Positions 1 through 5,404 of a DNA stretch of 5,694 nucleotides are shown here, one piece after another. Source of the stretch: JBFLVN01 sp040758475 (lineage in GTDB: Bacteria; JAGRBM01). Under the pieces are notes generated by a model. It made no database searches. It saw only the letters and a program-made list of their open reading frames with translations, and was not told the origin of the DNA. A program made the position numbers and the translations under genes. Position 1 is the first letter of the stretch, and every line of letters begins with the position of its first letter. The stretch covers positions 1 through 5,694 of the forward strand of contig JBFLVN010000241.1 of assembly GCA_040758475.1 (NCBI GenBank), given 5' to 3'.

Positions 1-727
1 CGGCATAGATCGCCCGGGGGGGAAGGCGCTGGAGCCCCGGCAAGGCGTCGCGAATGCGGTAGAGCTTCGAGAGGACGGGATTCACCTCCCGGCGGTCCTT
101 GGGATAGAGCCACACGCCCAGGCGCGATTTCTCTTTGGCAAGAGAAGCAATTGCACGAAAACCCCCGTGGGCATCGGGCGTGTGATGAAGGGAACCGATG
201 GCAAGGGCCACGTCGAAGCGATTCTTTTTGAATGGCGGATGGAGCGCGTCCGCCTGAACGAAGCAGAGGTTATCGCTTTCCCCGTGACGCTCCCGGGCAC
301 CGTCCACCGCGTCGGTCAAATCGAAAGCCACCACCCGGTAACCGCGCTCCGAGAGAGGTCCGCCTTTATCCCCAATACCACACCCGGCGTCGAGAAGAAG
401 TTTCCCGCCGCCACTCTCTTCTCCCAAAATCTCCCGGCAAATCCAATCGGTCTGGGCTTCTAAATCGTAGCCGTAGCACGTGCGGGAAGAATCCATCTTC
501 CCCTCACGCTTTTTCTGCCATTGAAGGCCAAAACTCTCCCGCGTCCGCAGGCCCACCTGAGCCGAAGGGAGCAGGCGGGGAATGCCGTCGCCAATAAAAT
601 ACTCTCGCCCCGAAGAAGAACGGAGCAGTCCTTCGAGGATCGTATCCCCCTCCGCCCGTTTCATTTCGAGTGAAAGGCTTTCCCCGGTCACCGGGCAGCA
701 GAGGAGTTCCAGAAGCCAGGGCTGCAT
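1..727 (-). CDS. Trm112-like domain / class I SAM-dependent methyltransferase (C-terminus beyond window)
   Basis: The frame is open from an ATG at 727 to the window edge: 242 codons, with the C-terminus missing. Residues 1-55 resemble a Trm112/UPF0434 domain (LLELLCCPVTG near the start, YFIGDGIPRLLPS at 43-55). A short linker with FGLQW (66-70) follows. A Rossmann methyltransferase domain starts near residue 108, with SAM-binding motif I LLLDAGCGIG (110-119), acidic motif II VVAFDLTDAVD (132-142), QADAL (158-162) and the IGSLHHTPDAHGGF block (177-190), then GVWLY (204-208). It therefore probably transfers a methyl group from S-adenosylmethionine. The substrate cannot be read from the sequence. 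Such Trm112-fused enzymes often act on small molecules or surface polysaccharide/lipid precursors (family knowledge, not shown here). The Trm112 part has CCPVT instead of CPxC and no second Cys pair, so it probably does not bind zinc. The start lies 3 nt after the tsaB stop. A GAAGG sits 11 nt upstream, which is too far for a good ribosome site, so translational coupling to tsaB is likely. Confidence 0.87.
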   Translation of the reverse strand, partial: MQPWLLELLCCPVTGESLSLEMKRAEGDTILEGLLRSSSGREYFIGDGIPRLLPSAQVGLRTRESFGLQWQKKREGKMDSSRTCYGYDLEAQTDWICREILGEESGGGKLLLDAGCGIGDKGGPLSERGYRVVAFDLTDAVDGARERHGESDNLCFVQADALHPPFKKNRFDVALAIGSLHHTPDAHGGFRAIASLAKEKSRLGVWLYPKDRREVNPVLSKLYRIRDALPGLQRLPPRAIYA

Positions 728-730
728 GAA

Positions 731-1447
731 TCAGGAAACCTTCGCGTACTCGCGCGTGGTGACGTAGAGCGGAGAGAGCGCTTCCGGGTCGGCGGGCTTT
801 TCGCCCAAGAGGATTTTCCGCCGGGCGAGTTCCCCGATCCACCTCGCCCGGGGGATTCCGTCGTTCTCGGGCAAAAGCGCGAAATTCTTTCCAAGCATTT
901 CGCGGAATTTTTCCTCGCAAAGCCGTGCCCCGTCACCCGCGAAGGATATGTTCTCTCCGTAAACTCCGAGTTTTTTCGCCCATTCCTCCGGAGCAAGCGC
1001 GGCAGGGGGAAGGATCGTTTCGAGAGAGCGTTTCTCCCCCTCCCCCGCGCAGCGGTAAAGGGCGCAGTAAAGGCCACCGCTCCGGGCGTCGATCACCACC
1101 GACACGAGCCCCCCAGCGCCACAACCGAAGGCGATCGCATCAAGCGTGGAGATGGCGTAGAGGCGAAGCTTTGGAAACGCCGCCGCAAACCCCTTGGCCG
1201 TGGCAAGGCCCACGCGGAGGCCCGTAAACGATCCCGGCCCCGCCGAGACGGCGAGCGTGTTCAACGCGGACTGCTCCGTCCCCGCCTCACGGAGAACTTC
1301 GTGGATCATCGGGATGAGCCGTTCCGAGAGGGCGCGGCCCGGTTTTTCTTCCCGTTCAGAAACGCACGCCGCGCCCCGAAAGAGCGCCGCGCTCGCGTGC
1401 GCGCCCGAAGTTTCGAGGGCGAGGAGGATTTCGTTGCCGGAAGGCAT
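731..1447 (-). CDS. tsaB: tRNA threonylcarbamoyladenosine biosynthesis protein TsaB
   Basis: This 238-residue protein has the length usual for TsaB (about 220-240). TsaB is the inactive ASKHA-fold partner of TsaD. With TsaE, the two transfer the threonylcarbamoyl group from TC-AMP to A37 of ANN-decoding tRNAs in the cytoplasm. Diagnostic features are the N-terminal strand ILLALETSG (7-15), the family signature VSAGPGSFTGLRVGLATAKG (67-86) and a C-terminal PLYVTTREYAK tail matching the usual P-x-Y-x-R-x-x-E ending. The position often held by His in the R-x-H-(S/T) segment is Leu here (RALSERLIP, 38-46). This should be tolerable because TsaB is not the catalytic subunit. The ATG is 9 nt after the rseP stop. 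No Shine-Dalgarno sequence precedes it (upstream is TAAAAAATTCGG), so coupling to rseP translation is likely. The downstream methyltransferase starts 3 nt after its stop. Confidence 0.95.
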   Translation of the reverse strand: MPSGNEILLALETSGAHASAALFRGAACVSEREEKPGRALSERLIPMIHEVLREAGTEQSALNTLAVSAGPGSFTGLRVGLATAKGFAAAFPKLRLYAISTLDAIAFGCGAGGLVSVVIDARSGGLYCALYRCAGEGEKRSLETILPPAALAPEEWAKKLGVYGENISFAGDGARLCEEKFREMLGKNFALLPENDGIPRARWIGELARRKILLGEKPADPEALSPLYVTTREYAKVS

Positions 1448-1456
1448 CCGAATTTT

Positions 1457-2875
1457 TTACGACGGCCCGAAGAGGCCCGTGATCCAGGGCCAGACGATCT
1501 TGCGGATGTCGTTGTAGAAGGCGAAGAGCATGAGAAGAAGAAGGAGCGAGAGTCCCACCTGCTGGGCGATCTCACGGGCTTTCAAACTCACGGGCTTGCG
1601 ATTGAGCGCCTCTACCAGGAAGAACAGGATGTGGCCGCCGTCGAGCACGGGGATGGGGAGGAGATTCAAGATCCCCAAATTGATCGAGATAAGAGCGAGC
1701 AGGAACAGGAAGCGCCCGAGCCCTTGTTCCGAAGCGCGCTTTAATTGTGCGCCGATCTCGATGGGGCCGCCGATCTGGTCCCGGGGGACATCCCCCACGA
1801 TGAGCTTCAAAAGCCCCTTGGGGATCAGCACCATGAGGCGCCACGTCTCGCCGGAAGCGTTCGCCAGCGCATAGGCCGCGCCGGCCGGCTTCGTCTCGAC
1901 GAAATCCTCCGTCCCCAGGATGGCGATGACAGCCCGTTTCTCGACGCGCCCCTCGCCCAGGTCCAGTTCCCGCACCTCGGGCGTCACTTCGAAATCGAGG
2001 GATTTGCCTTCCCGGTCCACCGTGAGGCGTACGGCGCGCCCCTCGGAGGCGCGGACGCGGCGGGAAACTTCGTCCCAGAACCGGACGGACTCGCCGTCCA
2101 CCTTCGTGATCCGGTCACCGGATTCAAGTCCCGCCTTGGCGGCCGGGCCGTCTTTTTCAACCTTGGCCACGAAGGTCGAGAGCGGCGGGCCCACGCCGAT
2201 GGAACCGATGAGAAGGGACTCGCCAAACTCGTCGCGCCCCTCTTCGGAGCGGACATCTACGTCGGCCTCTTTTGTTTCGCTGCCGCGCTCGAAGCGGATG
2301 CGGGCCATGGGCCCTTTGTGCTCCTGGATGGCTTCGAGAAAATCGCCGAGGAACGGTGTCTCTTTCCCATCCACCGAAAGAATCCGGTCGCCCATCTGGA
2401 TGCCGGCCCGGGCGGCAGGGGAATTCTCCTGAACGGTCCCCACGAGGGCCACGGGTTGGGGCTGAACCCAGAGAAAGGCGAGAATCGCGAAGTATCCGAA
2501 AATCAGGTTGAACGCCGGCCCCGCGAGCGCGATGGCGATTCGCTGAGGGATGGGCTTGTGGAGAAAGCTCCTCGCCGGGTCGATGGGCTCCCGGGGTTCC
2601 TCATCCTTCTTCTTGGCGCCCAGGTCTTCAGGGGAGAGGCCGGCCTTGCCCTCCCACTCCTCGGGCACATCGCCGTGCATTTTGACGTAGCCCCCGAAGG
2701 GGACAGCAGCCAAGACGTACTCCGTCTCGCCCCATTGTTTGGCAATGAGCTTGGGCCCGAAACCAAGGGAAAAACGCTCCACCTTGACGCCAGACCACTT
2801 GGCGACGAGGAAGTGGCCGAGTTCGTGGACGAAAATGAGGATTCCGAGGGCCGCGATGGCGATGACAATCGACAT
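1457..2875 (-). CDS. rseP: Site-2 intramembrane zinc metalloprotease RseP (M50), two PDZ domains
   Basis: A complete 472-residue inner-membrane S2P protease (E. coli RseP is 450). TM1 carries the zinc motif HELGH (17-21), with His17 and His21 as ligands and Glu18 as the catalytic base. It is followed by the family signature SLGFGP (36-41), the membrane-loop PFGGYVKMHGD (59-69), and TM2 with AGPAFN (118-123). PDZ1 starts near 142 (SPAARAGIQMGDRILSVDG) and PDZ2 near 235 (GPAAKAGLESGDRITKVDG). TM3 ends in NLLPIPVLDGG, whose Asp412 supplies the third zinc ligand. TM4 (about 440-460) ends the protein. Family role: second-step cleavage of anti-sigma factors (RseA in E. coli) after a site-1 protease, and clearance of remnant signal peptides. 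The substrate in this organism is not visible. A charged insert (about 70-100, rich in K and E) follows the GGYVKMHGD loop. The start aligns with the paralog next door. No Shine-Dalgarno is present (CTATTCCCT before ATG). Confidence 0.97.
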   Translation of the reverse strand: MSIVIAIAALGILIFVHELGHFLVAKWSGVKVERFSLGFGPKLIAKQWGETEYVLAAVPFGGYVKMHGDVPEEWEGKAGLSPEDLGAKKKDEEPREPIDPARSFLHKPIPQRIAIALAGPAFNLIFGYFAILAFLWVQPQPVALVGTVQENSPAARAGIQMGDRILSVDGKETPFLGDFLEAIQEHKGPMARIRFERGSETKEADVDVRSEEGRDEFGESLLIGSIGVGPPLSTFVAKVEKDGPAAKAGLESGDRITKVDGESVRFWDEVSRRVRASEGRAVRLTVDREGKSLDFEVTPEVRELDLGEGRVEKRAVIAILGTEDFVETKPAGAAYALANASGETWRLMVLIPKGLLKLIVGDVPRDQIGGPIEIGAQLKRASEQGLGRFLFLLALISINLGILNLLPIPVLDGGHILFFLVEALNRKPVSLKAREIAQQVGLSLLLLLMLFAFYNDIRKIVWPWITGLFGPS

Positions 2876-2885
2876 AGGGAATAGC

Positions 2886-2891
2886 AGTATA
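2886..2891 (-). promoter_or_regulatory. Candidate -10 element (TATACT) just upstream of rseP
   Basis: In the 45-nt gap before rseP the minus strand reads TATACT, five of six matches to the sigma-70 -10 consensus, ending 10 nt before the ATG. A start site about 7 nt downstream would leave a leader of only 3-4 nt, so any transcript would be nearly leaderless. No good -35 hexamer lies 16-18 nt upstream (best about 2 of 6). This is the only gap over 10 nt inside the gene cluster, which makes an internal rseP promoter plausible but unproven. Confidence 0.25.
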
Positions 2892-2920
2892 GAGCGCCGG
2901 GCAGAGTTTTAAAGAGGCGC

Positions 2921-4171
2921 TTACCCCTCTTCTCCCAAAAACCCTTCCACGAGCCCCCGCCCCTGGGCGGCTTCGTAGAAGGAGAAGGCGAAGAGAAGGA
3001 GCGCCGAGAGGAGAAGCACTTCGGCCGCGCTCCGGTACCACGGACGGGCCGTCTCGATGAGGCCTTGCTCGATGTCGATGATGAAGGTGGGGCGGTCCCG
3101 CTCCCGGCGGCTTTCCGTATCGGGAACGAAGAATTGGAGAAGGCGGGCCGGGATGGCAAGCGCCAGAATGAACGATTGCTGGGTGGCGCCTGAGGCGGCG
3201 GAGGCAACCGAACGCTCGGCGCCGAAAAGGCGCCCCATGTCCCCCACCGCGCCGATCAGGGCGCGCATCTGGGGATTTCCGTTCTCGTCGAGAATGGGTT
3301 TTCCAGTAAAAGGGTCGCGCCAGATTTGGGTCTGGGGCGTCACCTTGAAATTCTGGCGAGCACCGCCGCGTTCGACGACGAGGCCGATCTCCTCGGAGGG
3401 ATGGGCCTGGACGGCATCGACCACCTGGGCCCAGACCTCGACGGGCTGGCCGGCCACTTCCCGAATCCAGTCGCCCTCTTTCAAGCCCGCCTGCTCGGCC
3501 GGCTGCCCCGGAAGGACCCGCGCCACGCGCGTGAGCGATGGGGCCTCGATCCCCAGGCGATCCGAATAGAACTCGCCCGAGGGTCCAAAGCATTCGGCCG
3601 TTTCGAGCTGAACTTTCAAGCGTTTCTTCCCGCGCTCGAGTTCCACTTCCACCGGCGCGCCCGCTGAGTCGTAAATGTCCTTGAAGAGATCGAAGAGATA
3701 GACGACCGGCTTGCCGTTCACCATCACAATCCGGTCGCCGGCCTTGAGGGCCGCGTCCTCGGCGGGAGTGCTCCTCGTAACGCCCCCCACCACGCCCGCC
3801 GGCGGAGGATTGAGCAGCCCGCCCAAGAGGAGGAGCGCCCAGGCCAGGAGGCCGCACCCGACGGCCCCGGCCAGGGAAACGGCCAGCCGTGTGCCGTAAC
3901 CCTTGGCGAAAAGTCCTTGCGCGGCCTCGCCTTTTTTCGCAAGCGCCTCCTGCGCCTCCGGCGAAGAACCTTTCAATCCGGCGACAAGGGAAAAGGGATA
4001 GGGGCTCAGGTGCGCCCGGACACCCGCGAGGTTGAACCGGAAGAGCGCGGGGCCAAGGCCCAAACCCAAACGGAAGAGCCGCACGCCCAAAAGACGCGCG
4101 AGAATGAGCGAACCCAGTTCCTTGGCCCCCAGAGCGACCGGGATCGTGAGAAGATAGACGAGAAAGACCAC
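2921..4171 (-). CDS. Protease-dead RseP/S2P-like membrane protein with two PDZ domains
   Basis: This 416-residue protein is homologous to the RseP encoded just downstream. From residue 17 to 68 the two align without a gap: G29-V30, R34, L37-G38-x-G40-P41, P59-F60 and G68 are identical at identical numbers. HELGH is replaced by KELGS (17-21), so both His zinc ligands are lost while Glu18 is kept. GPAFN is replaced by GAVGC (102-106), and the GG of the membrane loop by SL. PDZ1 (about 125-190, with TPAEDAALKAGDRIVMVNG) and PDZ2 (about 213-280, with QPAEQAGLKEGDWIREVAG) are well preserved. IPARLLQFFV (340-349) matches IPKGLLKLIV of RseP. TM3 is about 382-400, the LDGG region reads QGRG (403-406), and TM4 is absent. 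Proteolysis is therefore not expected. A role as PDZ scaffold, substrate binder or RseP regulator is inference. The start is GTG, 1 nt after the dxr stop TAG, supported by the register with RseP. The frame is intact with normal codon use, so it does not look like a decaying pseudogene. Confidence 0.92.
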   Translation of the reverse strand: MVFLVYLLTIPVALGAKELGSLILARLLGVRLFRLGLGLGPALFRFNLAGVRAHLSPYPFSLVAGLKGSSPEAQEALAKKGEAAQGLFAKGYGTRLAVSLAGAVGCGLLAWALLLLGGLLNPPPAGVVGGVTRSTPAEDAALKAGDRIVMVNGKPVVYLFDLFKDIYDSAGAPVEVELERGKKRLKVQLETAECFGPSGEFYSDRLGIEAPSLTRVARVLPGQPAEQAGLKEGDWIREVAGQPVEVWAQVVDAVQAHPSEEIGLVVERGGARQNFKVTPQTQIWRDPFTGKPILDENGNPQMRALIGAVGDMGRLFGAERSVASAASGATQQSFILALAIPARLLQFFVPDTESRRERDRPTFIIDIEQGLIETARPWYRSAAEVLLLSALLLFAFSFYEAAQGRGLVEGFLGEEG

Positions 4172-4172
4172 G

Positions 4173-5342
4173 CTAGTTTTTGCCCCCCACGAGCCCTTCG
4201 GCGCATTCCCTCGCCCAGGCGTCGGCCTCGCGCACGTGGGCGAGGCTCCGGAGCGTTTCGGCCTTGTGCCGTCCCATCACCTTGGCACAAACGTCGGGGA
4301 TTCCGTAGAAGCCGATTTTTCCGGCAAGGAACGCGTCCACCGCTACTTCGTTGGCGGCGTTCAAGACCGTGGGCATGGAACCCGATTGCCGGAGGGCCTC
4401 GAAAGCAAGGCCCAGGGCCGGGAATTTCTCGTGGTCCACGCTCTCGAAAGTAAGCTCCCGCATCTTGTCCACGGTGAGGAATGCAAGGCCGCTCGGAACC
4501 CGTTCGGGGTAGGCGATCGCGTAAGCAATGGGGAGTTTCATGTCCGGCACCGAGAGCTGGGCCATGACGGAAGAATCCTCGTACTCGACCATCGAATGGA
4601 CGATGCTCTGCGGGTGGATGTAGACGTCGATCTTCTCGGGCCCGAGGCCGAAAAGCCACCGGGCCTCGATCACTTCGAGCCCCTTGTTCATGAGGCCCGC
4701 CGAATCGATCGTGATTTTCCGGCCCATGCTCCAATTGGGGTGCTTGAGGGCCTGTTCGGGTGTCGCCTTTTCGATTTGAGCCTTCGTCCAGGTGCGGAAC
4801 GGGCCACCCGAGGCGGTGAGGATGAGCCGGCGCACTTTGGCGATGTCGTTCCCCTGGAGGGCCTGGAAAATGGCCGAATGTTCCGAGTCCACCGGGAGGA
4901 GTTCGACGCCGTGCTCCTTTACTTTCGCCGTCACGAATTGCCCTGCTGTGACGAGAGTTTCCTTGTTGGCGAGACAAATCTGCTTACCGGCCTCGATGGC
5001 CGCCACCGTGGGCTCCATCCCGGCAGCGCCCACGATGGCCGAGACGACCGAATCGGCTTCCTTCGTCCGGGCCAATTCCTTCATCCCTTCGGCGCCGCAG
5101 AGGATTTCGACGCCGTTCCGTGGGAGCAACCCTTTCAATTTCTTCGCCGCCTCCTCGCTTTGGAGGCAGACGCGTCTGGGGTGGAACTGTTCGATCTGCC
5201 GCGCGAGCACCTCGGCGTTGGAACCGGCGCCCAGGGCCACCACCTCGAAACGGGAGGGGTGCTGGGCGACGACGTCCAGGGCCGAGACTCCGATGGAGCC
5301 CGTGGAGCCCAGAATGGTCAAGCGTTTTTTCTTTACAGTCAT
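4173..5342 (-). CDS. dxr: 1-deoxy-D-xylulose 5-phosphate reductoisomerase
   Basis: DXR (IspC) converts 1-deoxy-D-xylulose 5-phosphate to 2-C-methyl-D-erythritol 4-phosphate using NADPH and a divalent metal. It is the first committed step of the MEP isoprenoid pathway and acts in the cytoplasm. The 389-residue length is normal (E. coli 398). Visible motifs are the NADPH-binding GSTGSIG (12-18), LANKETLV (124-131) and LPVDSEHSAIFQ (149-160), whose Asp152 and Glu154 correspond to metal ligands. SGGPFR (178-183), HPNWSMGRKITIDSA (201-215) and NKGLEVIEA (219-227, Glu223 as third ligand) follow, then the HPQSIVHSMVEY catalytic-loop region. Residue 216 is Gly where Thr is more common (SAGLMNKGLE). 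The ATG at 5342 is chosen because MTVKKKRLTILGSTG is the usual short N-terminus. The frame stays open up to 5507 but that extension is antisense to the divergent gene. No Shine-Dalgarno is visible (TTTTCTCGCG). Dxr is the first gene of the cluster, since its upstream neighbour is divergent. Confidence 0.97.
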   Translation of the reverse strand: MTVKKKRLTILGSTGSIGVSALDVVAQHPSRFEVVALGAGSNAEVLARQIEQFHPRRVCLQSEEAAKKLKGLLPRNGVEILCGAEGMKELARTKEADSVVSAIVGAAGMEPTVAAIEAGKQICLANKETLVTAGQFVTAKVKEHGVELLPVDSEHSAIFQALQGNDIAKVRRLILTASGGPFRTWTKAQIEKATPEQALKHPNWSMGRKITIDSAGLMNKGLEVIEARWLFGLGPEKIDVYIHPQSIVHSMVEYEDSSVMAQLSVPDMKLPIAYAIAYPERVPSGLAFLTVDKMRELTFESVDHEKFPALGLAFEALRQSGSMPTVLNAANEVAVDAFLAGKIGFYGIPDVCAKVMGRHKAETLRSLAHVREADAWARECAEGLVGGKN

Positions 5343-5369
5343 CGCGAGAAAACCCGGCGCGTGGACGAA

Positions 5370-5386
5370 GTGGCATGGTACGCCAC
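5370..5386. repeat. Small inverted repeat in the divergent intergenic region
   Basis: The plus strand reads GTGGC-ATGGTAC-GCCAC, a 5-bp perfect inverted repeat around a 7-nt centre, in the 61-nt gap between dxr and the divergent gene. It overlaps the candidate dxr -10 element. It could be an operator or chance; arms of 5 bp are weak evidence. Confidence 0.2.
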
Positions 5387-5404
5387 AATGCGCGGCGAAG
5401 GCAA
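5375..5404 (-). promoter_or_regulatory. Candidate sigma-70-type promoter for the dxr operon
   Basis: On the minus strand TTGCCT (5404-5399, four of six to TTGACA) is followed after 18 nt by TACCAT (5380-5375, four of six to TATAAT). This would start transcription near 5368 and give a leader of roughly 26 nt before dxr. The -35 overlaps the upstream ATG of the divergent gene. The match is modest. It is listed because a promoter for the five-gene cluster has to lie upstream of dxr and this is the best pair I see in the gap. Confidence 0.25.

Noticed and set aside
16..22. G7 homopolymer (C7 in the methyltransferase coding strand) as a phase-variation tract
   Set aside because: Seven bases is short for slippage control; the tract falls in LPPRA codons and is expected at this GC content.
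1745..2884. Long open frame (379 codons) on the plus strand opposite rseP
   Set aside because: It is the antisense shadow of a clear rseP; it is open because of high GC and codon bias, and has no recognisable domain or ribosome site.
2893..2921. AGCGCC...GGCGCT 6-bp inverted repeat between the dead paralog and rseP
   Set aside because: The 17-nt loop and lack of a following T-run make it a poor terminator; it is likely chance in GC-rich DNA.
5362..5389. TGGACG-16-CACAAT as a plus-strand promoter for the lipoprotein gene
   Set aside because: Each hexamer matches only 4 of 6 with non-optimal 16-nt spacing, in a gap that already holds an equally weak minus-strand candidate; not distinguishable from background.
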